Assembly (NCBI GenBank): GCA_047528285.1
Contig: CP180022.1
Span: 868,001-932,000 of the forward strand
Length of the DNA: 64,000 nt
Direction of reading: 5' to 3'
DNA from: G047528285 sp047528285
GTDB lineage: Bacteria > Pseudomonadota > Gammaproteobacteria > Enterobacterales > Enterobacteriaceae
Both the position numbers and the translations under genes were made by a program. How positions within the stretch are numbered: position 1 is the stretch's first letter; each line of letters starts with the position of its first letter. Under the pieces are notes generated by a model, which was not told the DNA's origin, did no database searches, and saw only the letters and a list, made by a program, of their open reading frames with translations. Below, piece after piece: positions 10,031 to 20,973 of the stretch.

Positions 10031-11440
10031 TAATGTTTTAAATCGCTTTAATGTAAATAAAAGTATTATTGGTCTAATCGTCATTTTTCACTCCGGGACT
10101 CTTTGGAGTTCCCGGCCACTGGAAACATGCTTATCGGCATAGGCAGAAGGCTATTAAAATACGAAGCGAACTTCGTGTTAGTACCTTTAATATGATAGTT
10201 TTAAACTATTATCATCGTTGATGATGATCAACTGGTAGCCTTTTATTACGATCGTGGCGCAAATAAGTTTGCTGATTACCTTGGCGTAAAAATAAAGATA
10301 CGTGTGCGCAGCAACCTAAACAAGATATTTTTGATGACCTGCGTAATAATAAGGGCTGATGTTTAGCAACTAATGCGATTTATAACAACGAGCGATTAAA
10401 TCAATTTATCTATCTTTCCTCTTCCTTTTTTTCTGTATCTCAGTAATTAGTTTACTGACTTGGTCAGGGACGCCCTAAGAATATGGCTGTTTGCGAGGGT
10501 GATAACTAGTGATTTTCGCTAGATTATCCTAACTTTTTCAGTTTAAGAAATTAAAAATAAGCAGTATACACAGTTATTTGAGGTAAGTATCGTCTGATTT
10601 GAATATTTGCTCATTGCTAGAAAAAGTAGCAAAAAATGGGCACTTAACTATATGTTAGCTGACTCAATAACTATCGATCTTCTGCAGTTGGTCGATTCAC
10701 AATTATCTGCGGACGTTTGATATTAGAAAAAAAGAAGTAGTTAGATGGTATTTCAAGCGAAATTATAGCGGGAACTGTTAGTCGCTACTTATCGATTTTA
10801 TTGGCTATTTAAATGACAATGGTATTATGGCACGATTGAAGAAAAAAACGTTTCAGGCATATTAGTGCATTCGATTACGTGGATACAAGAAACTTTTAAC
10901 ACTATTGATGCAATTATTCCAAGATTAGAACAGATATTTAAACAACATGCCCGCGATATTGACTGGAAGTTTCTACCAGGAATTTTTACCAAGAATCTTA
11001 TTGAGATCCGCCGAGCCACCATGGAAACCATGGTACGCGACCTAATTATGTTAACTTGTTTTACCGTTGCGTATCTTGGAATTGGGGATAGCGGCAATAC
11101 TGAACAAAGTGTACGCGTAGCAGTTCTCTTTATTTGTCGCGTATAATTCAGAAAATATCAGATATCATTCCAAATGATGCAAAGATCTGGTTTGCGCTAG
11201 CAATTTAATAATATAAGATATTCTCATATCATGGATGCACGGATATTGACAGAAAAGAAAAACGGAAAACCTTATATTTGAATTGATAGTAAAGCAGCGG
11301 TTTTCGATTTATTATTCATCCACGCTGTTATATAAACACATTCTTTACGGCTATGTTTGTGGTGAAAAGGCATATAATCATCTGGAAAATATCCGTTGTT
11401 ATAAAAATAGATTGATTGGTTATTTGCATGAAAAATAGAA
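10031..11440 (+). pseudogene. mltF: Degraded mltF (lytic transglycosylase F)
   Basis: Remains of the membrane-bound murein lytic transglycosylase MltF, readable across nearly its whole length in shifting frames. Landmarks: the signal-anchor region (NVNKSIIGLIVIF, about 10050); RSELRVST near 10155 (E. coli RGELRVST); NKFADYLGVKIKIRVR then IFDDL near 10260-10340 (E. coli KQFADYLGVKLKVTVR...LFDDL); IDAIIPRLEQIFKQHARDID near 10900 (E. coli [20 protein letters not shown]); IWFALA near 11190; YGYVCGEKAYNHLENIRCY near 11350-11410. Multiple stops and frameshifts are present, and the catalytic ...ESHW... block has become FTKNLIEIRR, so it is dead. It sits beside tadA as in E. coli. Confidence 0.88.
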
Positions 11441-11588
11441 AAAAGTAGCACTGGTGAGTTGCAGGCTAATTCAGAAAACGATTCGTGATGATAATAAATA
11501 ACAGCAACTCCGTAGACGCTTTTTTGCTATTTCGCCTATTGTGTTTCCAGACGCCATTAATGTCGCTATTTTTTTAGGATACAGAATT

Positions 11589-12194
11589 CTATTCATCATC
11601 CATTTTGATTGTGGGAGCATCATGCCAATTGGTGCAATTGGGGGAATTGCAGTGGATGGTTCTTTTGGCTGTGTTTTCAATATGGCTGGTATTGGGAAAA
11701 TGTAATTTTAGGGATAGGCGATGTGCTCTCTGTTGTGAACGGCGGCGTCGAAAAAAATTGCGGAGTTGAGTTGAACACATTTTCGCAAGAATACCTCCGA
11801 TAAAAATAATTCGATGATTTATTCCAGGATGGTTTAGTATATCTATTAAGGAGCCCGCGGCGCCAGTTTTTTCATCTTGTGCACCAAATACCAGACGCCC
11901 GATCCTGGCATGCATCATCGCGCCTGCGCACATTATGCAGGGCTCCAGAGTTACATACATTGTTGCGTTTAATAATCGGTAATTGCCCGCTCGTCTTCCT
12001 CCTTGTCGTAGTGCTATAATTTCAGCATGTGCGGTTGGATCATTATGGCCGATGGAACAGTTCCATCCTTCACCGATAATATCGTTCTTCAATACTAATA
12101 CAGCACCGACCGGAACCTCCCCCTCACTTTCGGCGTGTTTTGCCAACATCAAGGCATGATGCATCCAAAATTCATCTTTGTAATGCTCGCGCAT
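11589..12194 (-). CDS. tadA: tRNA-specific adenosine deaminase TadA
   Basis: Zinc deaminase converting A34 to inosine in tRNA-Arg(ACG), needed to read CGC and CGA codons. The product is 201 aa, against 167 in E. coli. The zinc/catalytic motif HAE is at residues 56-58 (Glu58 catalytic) and PCIMC at 85-89. Identity is high to about residue 160 (NFFRRRRSQQ); beyond that about 34-40 extra residues, containing two Cys and several His, match nothing I know and probably arose by loss of the original stop codon. It neighbours the dead mltF, as in E. coli. The start ATG fits the family. Confidence 0.96.
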   Translation of the reverse strand: MREHYKDEFWMHHALMLAKHAESEGEVPVGAVLVLKNDIIGEGWNCSIGHNDPTAHAEIIALRQGGRRAGNYRLLNATMYVTLEPCIMCAGAMMHARIGRLVFGAQDEKTGAAGSLIDILNHPGINHRIIFIGGILAKMCSTQLRNFFRRRRSQQRAHRLSLKLHFPNTSHIENTAKRTIHCNSPNCTNWHDAPTIKMDDE

Positions 12195-12297
12195 GATCTT
12201 GTTCCTCGGTTGATAACTATATAGAAGTATCTACATATTTATCATAATATTTACTATTATTTTTAGCATAATTTTAACCTGTTTATTGATAGTATAG

Positions 12298-12343
12298 ATG
12301 TCTCATTTAATTATCGATATTAATTTATGATTAAATGAGACAT
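12298..12343. repeat. 14-bp perfect inverted repeat
   Basis: ATGTCTCATTTAAT (12298-12311) and its exact reverse complement (12330-12343) flank an 18-base AT-rich loop. It lies 104 bases upstream of the tadA start, so it could be a terminator of something lost upstream or part of the tadA promoter region. Confidence 0.7.
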
Positions 12344-13659
12344 TATATCTATTAATTTTCTGGCTTTAGCAATAAGTTATTTGCCTCATTTACATAAATT
12401 AATTTTTCTTTATAATTTAATGTTGTTAATTGGCTATATTTTGAATTTTTAAAAACATAATTATAAATATTGATCGTTATATGTCCTTTTGTCATGAAAC
12501 TGATCAAGTTTGATGTTATAGGCATTCTGTATTATGTTATTAATGTTATATCTCTAAATAATATTTGAAAAATTACATTTTTCTAGCAATAGAGATTGAA
12601 TCAGGTATACAAAAGACGATCGTTAATATAGAAATAAATGTTTCTAGATCCAAAGATCTAGAGCATTAGTCTGAATATTGTTTTGATTAAGTTAAAAATC
12701 ATGGAAAAGTAGGTTACTAATAATAAAGCATCTTACGCTCAAAGCGTTGTTTTTTTGTAAATCAAAAAAATAATAATTTTATGAGCAAACATAGAGTACG
12801 TTATCTGGTTATTTTACCTTTTAAATCGCATAAGTAAACGCGTTTTGACGAATATTTTGACATGGAATTTTATATAAACCACTGAAATTATTGGGAATTT
12901 AAGAAAATCAAGCATTTTTACATGATTGATGCACAATTTTTTATAATATTCAATTAAACTTACAAAGTCATGTAGTAAGTAAAAATTTACATAGTAAATT
13001 GGACAGCATAATTTAAATTTATATATTAATGTAAGATTTCTTTCTTATAAGATTAAGTTTTTTAAAAACACAAGCAATGTCTTGATAAGATAAAAATGTA
13101 GTATTTATGGTTATTAACAAATCTAAATTTTTACATAATAATTTAAGATATGTTGGATAAGGTCTATCTTAATAATGCTATTATTAACCGGCTTATACTC
13201 CAAGTGTACTTTAAGAATCGAGCAAAGTATATTCCGGATAAACATTTAGCACTAGATTTCTTAAAAATTCGAGAACTTTTTCATTTCATTGACTATAAAG
13301 AAAAATAATAGACAAAATTAAGGTTAACAATTAAGTTGATCTTTTTGATATAAAACAACAAGTTCACTGGAATAACAGTAAACATTATTTAACTAGTAGT
13401 CATCGTAAGCGTTTTCTGTGCAAAGATGTAAAAAAATTGGTTAGCTGTTTATTATCACTAGGCAGTGATGTAGAAGATGATTTGAAAGCCAAAGAAAGGC
13501 GTGATGTTTTAACTGTTTGTTTATCTAACTATAGTTACATTTCAGCTAGTGGACATTAGAATCTAACACTAAGAGTTGAATAAAAATTCGGAGACAGATT
13601 AAGGATCTGTCATGTTGAGTGTTGGGTATTTTTTATGGCACAAGATCATAGGCTTTACC

Positions 13660-13825
13660 TAGTTGAAATCAGTAAACAACATGGAATAAATCGCCAGATA
13701 GGCGGGTTATTTAATAAGTACCAGTAGTGGATTTTGGTTATCGAACTTTTTAAAAAAACCAGTGAATTGTGCAATGCTGATGTAAGTTTAGTTACATGCC
13801 TTAGTGAGGGAATCAAAGCCCTGTG
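13660..13825 (-). pseudogene. lnt: lnt remnant (apolipoprotein N-acyltransferase)
   Basis: On the minus strand, one frame reads GFDSLTKACN-stop-TYISIAQFTGF and later AYLAIYSMLF. E. coli Lnt reads GFGLFGSGINWVYVSIATFGGM and AYLSLYTGLF at about the same spacing. In-frame stops interrupt the frame. Only the N-terminal membrane part is convincing; the nitrilase-like catalytic domain expected at lower coordinates was not readable. It lies directly after the corC remnant, the normal operon order, which strengthens the call. Confidence 0.72.
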
Positions 13826-14089
13826 AGATCCCCCGAAACGGTTGATATCCCAAGCTGTGTAATTAACGCTTTCTCACCCTTAGTATCGTAGGTGCCATCA
13901 AGTGATAAGATCATATCTATGAAGAATAGCATTTTTAATGGGAAAATAAAATACCTTGGAGTCTAAAACGTCTGGTATTTTTACTGTGCAATCATAAATT
14001 GCCTAATACTGTAGCTATTTTGATTTATTTATCCATGATTGATTGTAGTAAGTATTCTGGAATTTTGATGTATATTTTGATAATGCATT

Positions 14090-14870
14090 AGCTAATTATC
14101 CATCGTGTATTTAAAATTATAGGATAATGTCAATAGGCTAGTTGCGCGATGGCAAATGTCTAAAATCCAGTATTACTAAGTTCCTGATGGCGTGATTCAC
14201 TAGACTTCATTGTTGAACCGTGTATTTGAAGATTTCATTGAAATCTTCTATAGATCTCAAAACATGAATGGTAAAACTGTATTCAGTTTAACTAGCGAAT
14301 ATTTTTATATTATTTATTGTCATATTTATTCTCAAGTTTTCTAACTATAGAGCTTCAAGGATATTCTTGATAAGTTATCCAGATCGATAAGATGCTGCTA
14401 AAATTATCTAGTGCTGGAAGCGAAATTCTTTACGGATGCCGCCTGGATCTGATTTTTCTTTGCATCACAACCCTCTAATTGCAGGAACCTTTCAATATTG
14501 AAGAATCACTCATGGCAAAGAATGAGTGGGGAGAAAATTCTTGGCTAGTAGAATCCCACACATAATTTTAATCTTGCGCTTATGATAAAAAGGTTAGTAA
14601 TGGGTTGATTTGACGATAAAGTCAATTCATATATAGTACTGGATTGATTAGGATTTTTAGCGTGATAACTTGTGAGATAGTAATCATGATATTTAAGGAC
14701 AAGCTGTTTTTGGATTTCCATAACATTTTTTAGAATTTTGCAGGTATTTGGATTAATCAATTCGCTTTCTTCGAAAGCCCTAATTAGTTTCAAAAGATAG
14801 TCGCGCTTTTGCGGTTTACTATGCAATGGCTGGTTCAGCATCAAGATAAAAAGCCTTTTGGAAGATTTAT
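14090..14870 (-). pseudogene. corC: corC (ybeX) remnant, CBS-domain protein
   Basis: On the minus strand QKRDYLLKLIRAFEESELI then ILKNVMEIQ (about 14700-14820) aligns with E. coli CorC NRDELLALIRDSEQNELI...MLEGVMDIA. Further on, IDLDNLSRISLKL (about 14370) matches DIDFRQLSRHTWTV, and SIEDFNEIF followed by RHLPSRN-stop-PIDI (about 14110-14260) matches SIEDFNEAF...GHLPARGETIDI. The CBS-domain middle is largely unreadable and stops and frameshifts are present. In E. coli the gene lies upstream of lnt in the miaB-ybeZ-ybeY operon. Confidence 0.8.
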
Positions 14871-16242
14871 ATAATAATCATTGATTTATGAATGGATGCA
14901 GTTTTTATTATTTTAATAGTTGACTTTTATTGCTTAATGTAAAAATAGGGCTGTTTCTTGTAATATATAGTGGATTTGTGGAAACTAAGTTCTTGCATTC
15001 TTTCCTTGCATAGTTATGAAATCGCTATGATTTTTACTCAGCATATAATAATATATTAGTAGATTGAGTAAATTATAAAAAATCTCTGCGTTAAATGTAT
15101 CTTTAACACCTTATTTTCTTTTCTTTGTGCTACAAGCACCAAGAGCAAAGTGATTAGATTTCCAATATATATTTCATTTTCAGCGGAATTTAAAAGAAAA
15201 ACATGTTGATCTGATCTATCTTTTCCGAGGCGGTATGTTCTTCTGTGTTTTTCGCCAACCCAACCATAGAGTTATTACCAAAGCAGGTGTAAAATTATTT
15301 CTATTTAATTTTTAATCAAAGAAGGCTATCCTATTTTTTTAATTAAAGAATACTTTAGTCGTTGATATTATTCTCAGTAAAACAACAGATTACTCCAGGA
15401 AAAATTCTATTTTTAGCTCGGTTTATTGAATAAATCAAAATTTTTAGTGATTTAATTTAATGATTAAATAAAAGTATATGTTATTTAACAAAGTTTTCAG
15501 TATCGGCTTTACATTCTTTTTATCGCTCAAGGGTATACATTCAATGCATATAGATTACCAGATTTGATAAAGATAAAATATCTAGAAAACTAGGAAGTTT
15601 TGACTGATAACTTTTATGATATATTGCATTTTCAGTTTTTTATCAGATATTTTTCTGAAAAACAGAATATAGCCGCTATTCTAGGCAAGATGTAACTTAT
15701 AGTATTAAACTAAACAATGATAATAGATAAATGGTAACAACGCCTTTGAATATTAGCTTATGAAAAGATGTTATAAAATTTTAAAAAAAGAATATAGGTT
15801 ATCCACCACTGATTAGTGGTGTGGAGGTCGGATTAATTGCGATGCTATATGTTTTCTCGGGTTATCTGACCCTGGGCAACTATGCTCTATAGAGCAGTTA
15901 GGCTCTATGGATGGATGAACACTTCATCGTTGGATAATCTTTTGCATGACATAAATTATCGAAGTCTATTCTATGTGAGAATATCTCATCATTAGATCTG
16001 AGTTATTTATAAAATCTCATATAGGATGAGAGAATAAGCCAATATAAAACTGTTTTGTAGAGTTTTATGAGGACTTAATTCTTCTATTTCTATAATAGAA
16101 GGGGAATTAGTTGCGAAAAATTAGTTGAGTAGTTAATCCATATATGGAGGTTTTTAATAAACATTTTATGTATGTACGCAGATGCAACATGATATGTTGA
16201 TATCGTATGATAAATCTAGATTTAGAAATCAAGTTACACGTA

Positions 16243-16279
16243 TAGAGATAATTATAACATAAACAGTGAATTATCTCTA
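16243..16279. repeat. 11-bp inverted repeat downstream of serS
   Basis: TAGAGATAATT and AATTATCTCTA flank a 15-base loop about 100 bases past the serS stop on the minus strand. There is no T-run, so it is recorded as structure only. Confidence 0.55.
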
Positions 16280-16377
16280 ATGCCAGGCGATTTATTTATG
16301 TATTTTAACAATAAATACACTATTGATATAGTGGTACAACGAAGTTTTGGAGATCTGCAATAATTGTTAGAGCACTT

Positions 16378-17670
16378 TTATCCGATATGAGTCAGACCAT
16401 GCATGTATTTATGTAGTATTTCCGGTATTTCAATGCGGCCATCGGCTAACTGATAGTTTTCAAGAATAGCTACTAGCGTTCGGCCAACTGCTAGTCCAGA
16501 GCCGTTCAGCGTATGAACGAGTATCGTCTTTTTGTCCTTTCGCCTCCGAAAACGTGCTTGTATTCGGCGCGCCTGAAAATCACCGGTGTTGGAACATGAG
16601 GAAACTTCGCGGTATGTATTTTGTGCCGGTAACCATACTTCTAGATCGTAGGTTTTACATGATGCAAATCCCATATCGCCGGTACAAAGTAATACTTTTC
16701 GGTATGGTAGTTGTAGTAACTGTAGTACTTTTTCGGCATGGCCGGTCATCTCTTCCAATACTTGCATTGACTTCGTAGGGTTTACTATTTGCACCATTTC
16801 CACTTTATCGAACTGATGCACGCGAATAAGACCGCGAGCATCACGGCCGTAAGATCCGGCCTCAGAGCGGAAGCATGGCGTATGAGCAGTCATTTTCAGA
16901 GGCAGTTCTTCTTCATCAAGAATCTTATCGCGGATCAGATTAGTTAGTGGTACTTCTGCGGTTGGGAGTAACGCATAGGCGTTAATTATTGCTTCTTTGC
17001 TGAGTAACTGGGTATGAAACAGATCTTTGGCGAATTTCGGTAATTGTCCGGTACCGTACAGCGAGGTATGGTTAACAAGATAAGGTACATAATGCTCCAG
17101 ATAACCATGTTGTTCGGTATGTAGATCTAGCATGAACTGAGTCAGAGCACGATGCAGGTGTGCAATCTGTCCGCGCATCACGACAAAACGTGTGGCGGTT
17201 AGCTTGGCTGCCGCAGCAAAATCAAGACCGCCTGCAGTTTTACCTAATTCCACGTGATCTCGGATAGGAAAATCATACTGACGGGGTTTTCCCCAGCGTG
17301 ATACTTCTTTATTATCATTTTCGTCATCCCCTATGGGGACATCAGCACTGGGAATATTGGGTAGAGAGAGCGCGTATTCGAGTATTTTGTCTTGCAGAGT
17401 ATTTAGCTCACTTTTTGCACTACTCAAGCGATTATTAAGTTGATTTACTTCTTGGCACAGTGCATTAATTTTTTCTCCTCTGGATTTTGCAGCGCCGATT
17501 TTCTTGGAGAAGGCATTACATGCGGCCTGAAGATTTTCTTTTTCTATTTGGAGTACTTTACGGCGTTTTTCTTGTTGGCTTAAAATCCCCACATCCAGTT
17601 TAAATTTTCTGCGAGCTAATTTTTGGGCGATTATGTGAAGTTCATTACGCAATAGATTAGGATTAATCAT
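16378..17670 (-). CDS. serS: Seryl-tRNA synthetase
   Basis: Class II aminoacyl-tRNA synthetase charging tRNA-Ser (and tRNA-Sec where present). The product is 430 aa, the same as in E. coli. The N-terminal antiparallel coiled-coil arm that grips the long variable arm of tRNA-Ser spans about residues 30-100. Motif 2 (CFRSEAGSYGRDARGLIR) is at 266-283 and motif 3 (LNGSGLAVGRTLVAILENYQ) at 388-407, both intact. In E. coli lolA and rarA precede it; here about 3.3 kb of decayed DNA lies upstream. No strong Shine-Dalgarno is visible before the ATG. Confidence 0.98.
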   Translation of the reverse strand: MINPNLLRNELHIIAQKLARRKFKLDVGILSQQEKRRKVLQIEKENLQAACNAFSKKIGAAKSRGEKINALCQEVNQLNNRLSSAKSELNTLQDKILEYALSLPNIPSADVPIGDDENDNKEVSRWGKPRQYDFPIRDHVELGKTAGGLDFAAAAKLTATRFVVMRGQIAHLHRALTQFMLDLHTEQHGYLEHYVPYLVNHTSLYGTGQLPKFAKDLFHTQLLSKEAIINAYALLPTAEVPLTNLIRDKILDEEELPLKMTAHTPCFRSEAGSYGRDARGLIRVHQFDKVEMVQIVNPTKSMQVLEEMTGHAEKVLQLLQLPYRKVLLCTGDMGFASCKTYDLEVWLPAQNTYREVSSCSNTGDFQARRIQARFRRRKDKKTILVHTLNGSGLAVGRTLVAILENYQLADGRIEIPEILHKYMHGLTHIG

Positions 17671-20600
17671 GCTAGTCCATCTGATGTATGTTTACAGAAA
17701 GAAACAATATTATGCATTTAGCATTTCTAACTTTATCGCAATGATTAAATTATCGGTAGTGTTTTATTTTTCTATTTTGCTCCAATACTCCTATCCAAAG
17801 ATAAATAAATTATTTTTAGTGAAATATTTTTCTTACATCGGGTAAGATGTTGTGTTCATTGTGGAAGAATTATAACTAATTCTGTTGTTTTGATAATAAT
17901 ATAAAACCAAAAATTTTTGATTGAATATTTATTAAATCCATTATTATTTAATATCAAGTTTATTAGATACAATGGTTTTAACATTTTAACTTCTACTCTT
18001 CATCGGGTTTTGTGATGATTGTTCTAATGCGTATTTGGATAAATTTTCCTAGTTTAGCAGATGAATAGTTTTTTGACTGTAGAACTATATTTTGGGTTTT
18101 TTGTAACTAATACGATTATCCTATATGGCCAATCAAGTACCTAAATGATATCATAAGACCATGCGCAAGAAAGTAACATAGAATTCAGTTTAAATATATA
18201 GGAATCTATATAATATAGGTTTCTATATATTTATCATGATACTTATAAGTTTTTATATTATGATTTTGCATGTTAATTGTCAATATAAAATGCTATTTTT
18301 AAATATCGATTTAATCACGTTAATTAAATCATATATTCTAATTTAGAACCTCTTACATTTAGTTGTAAATAATTTTACTAATAAACAAAAAACAAATTTT
18401 TAACCACTAAACTTTTATGGCGTTTATGAAACAACAAAAGGATTAATTTAAGAGATATAATTTACTGATTATTACACGTGTATGTTTATCGAATTATCTT
18501 CATAAAAGAATCTGTATTTTCTTTTTTTTAAATTTGTGTTTTACTTATAGTTTATGGTAATCATACTAAATTTAAATGTCTAGAAATTATGTATTAAATA
18601 ATATTTATTGTAAATAACAAATTATATTTTGGTTTTTTTGTGTATTATGCAGTGATAACCTTTGTTTTGATTATTACTGACAAAAATTTTTGATTAATTA
18701 AAAATTAATATGGCTTATTATTTAATAATTAATGAATATTGATATTTTAATTGATGGTATAATAAGAACATTTAATAAAATATCTACATGTTGATTTAAT
18801 TTATTTTATTTAATATATAATCTATTAAAGAAAATAAGATTTGATTTTTGTAAAAATATAAGAGTATTTTATATTTTAAATATTTTAATGTTTATTAAAT
18901 AAACTGATAATTTTGTATTGCTAAAATTGATAATTTTGTTTTAGAAAAATATTTTTAAAAACTTCATGTTTTTTATAAAATGGAAATCAAGTAGATTTTG
19001 TTGTATACTAATTATACTCATTATATTCAGATTTAAATTTGTTGGTGATTTTATATATCGAAACAGAAACTAATAATTAAGATTATGTTGATTTATTTTT
19101 TATGTTGTTAATTTGTTATATATTTTATTTTTGTTTGAGAAGATTTTTTAAATTATAGTCATTATTTTTTAATTCTAAAATATTATGTGTTTGTATTTAT
19201 GTGAATATAAGTGTTATATTGTAAATAAAGTCCACTTTGTATCGTACATAAGACTAATATTTAGATTATTTTTATAAAATAATAAATTAAACACAGATGC
19301 TTTGCTATCAGAATGATGTTTTTAAGTGATTTTTAAATAGCTTTGAATAATAATATGAAACCTGATAATAATCACAAAAATGTATTACCGAACACAGTAC
19401 AACATTGATAAGTTGATATCAATGTTGTACTGTGTTCGGTAATACATTAACTTCAGATCTACTTGATAAATATAATTATCCTATAGATTTTTCAGACACA
19501 ACAATAGATGTTGTAGTGAGAGTAGGTGTTAGCTGGAGTATATTATCAGAATCAACTCTCTAACTAAAATTGGTATGAGAGAAATCTTTATAAGAGTATA
19601 TTTTAAAATATTTAAGAATATAAATTAGCAATAAAGTTGAGATATAGTCTCACCCTTATAAGGTTATTAAGAAACAATAATTAATTTATAAAAAACGTGT
19701 ATTCATTTAAATATAAACAATAAGCCACAAGGAAAGGTATTTAAAACAGATATATTAATGAAAATTAAAAATATAGTCAATGTTGTTGAATATATATGGA
19801 TTTTAGGTGATCGTTAAATCAAGTTATTGTTTTATTTAAACATCTTATCTTTATGGATGGTAATAATTTAAAATTTTCAAATGGTTAATTTACAGAAAAT
19901 TTCCTAAGTGGCATACTATCTATGATAGTAAGTTATTTTTTATCAAACCCGCTAGATTGATGAGATTATAGCGATTAGGGTTGTATAAAAGCTATTAGCT
20001 AAATTACAACAGTTAGGAACTACTAAATATAGTATCCTTACATGTAATGATAGTCGTTTTATGGTGAGATAATTATCTTTCTGATATATTCTAGGAAACT
20101 AAAATTTTCTTTATTTAAATTTTAAAAATAGAAAGAGATTTAAAATTGATATTTTATTTGCAGTTTATGTAAAAACCCTATGATTAATTTTTTGACTATC
20201 TTAATTTTGTTCTATGCTAATTTTCAATTAAAGTTCTTTCGTTGATGGAGAAGAATGATATAACATATCGATTCAATTAGCATCGCTTCCGACTAATAGC
20301 CAGGAAGGTTGTCAGGTGCGCCTGCGGTTTTTAGGCCATATAACTTAAGCTCTATAAATTCTAATCAGAACATTAAGAGGATCAAAAAAATTAATCTTAT
20401 CGCTATTTTATTACTTTCACTGAAAACATTGGGTTTTTATTTCACCCATTATGGTGATAAAGAGTCATTTTTTTTCATCCTATAGTAGAGTTGATGCAGA
20501 TGTTCTGGATAGCTAGAGTTTTATTGTTTCGGTTATCATAAGATTTTTCAATAAATTAGTATAGTCTGGTAAATTGTATTTTTTCTTTAAGATGTCGTAC

Positions 20601-20973
20601 AACATGTTACTCATAACTTATGCTATGAGTGCGATCCTTCTTGGTATTTATTATGTCTCATATATTTAACTATACAAAATTTTCTAATGGGTTTTGTAAA
20701 TAGTTCTTTTTGAAGGCATAAAATGATGGAATGATAACTTCAAAATTATGTTTATTTAAAAAGATAAATAGAAAAATAAAAAAGGAATTCATAGTGTTTT
20801 GATAGTTTGTCCTCACATATATTTTCTCGATATCTGTGAATGATGAACGTTATGGATCTAAATATGAAAATAGCTGTGGTTAAAGTGAGTGCTTTTATTC
20901 CATCTAGAGATAAGTCGCTAAGCTTTTGTCGTTAGCAATTAGTTAGCAGAAATTTAATTAGCTGACGTATCTT
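17671..20973. other. 3.3 kb AT-rich desert between serS and iscS
   Basis: No gene recovered. lolA and rarA would be expected upstream of serS; iscU and iscA would be expected downstream of iscS at the right-hand end, and I see no IscU motif there. The only strong structure is the 32-bp perfect inverted repeat at 19379-19448. A patch at 20270-20345 has higher GC and includes CAGG-TGCG-CCTG followed by CGGTTTTT, a weak terminator-like hairpin, but I could not assign it. Confidence 0.75.
19379..19448. repeat. Perfect 32-bp inverted repeat with 6-base loop
   Basis: Left arm 19379-19410 and right arm 19417-19448 are exact reverse complements over 32 bp, separated by AGTTGA. The core (CCGAACACAGTACAACATTG) is GC-richer than the surrounding DNA. 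As RNA or single-stranded DNA it would form a very stable hairpin. There is no T-run, no transposase and no target duplication that I can see, so neither terminator nor MITE is supported directly. Confidence 0.95.

Larger units (their letters stand above)
12195..16377. other. 4.2 kb degraded region between tadA and serS
   Basis: No intact gene. Two minus-strand remnants can be read, lnt (about 13.66-13.82 kb) and corC (about 14.09-14.87 kb), in the enterobacterial order corC-lnt. The partners miaB, ybeZ and ybeY, expected at higher coordinates, could not be recovered. Inverted repeats: 14-bp arms at 12298-12343 and 11-bp arms at 16243-16279. A less AT-rich patch at about 15820-15960 suggests one more unread relic. 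Confidence 0.75.

Noticed and set aside
13141..13560. Plus-strand broken frames that look coding (for example FLKIRELFHFIDYKEK)
   Set aside because: No family recognised; the interval may simply be the far end of the minus-strand lnt relic.
19379..19448. CRISPR repeat or insertion-sequence end
   Set aside because: Single occurrence, no spacer periodicity, no cas or transposase gene, no visible target duplication.
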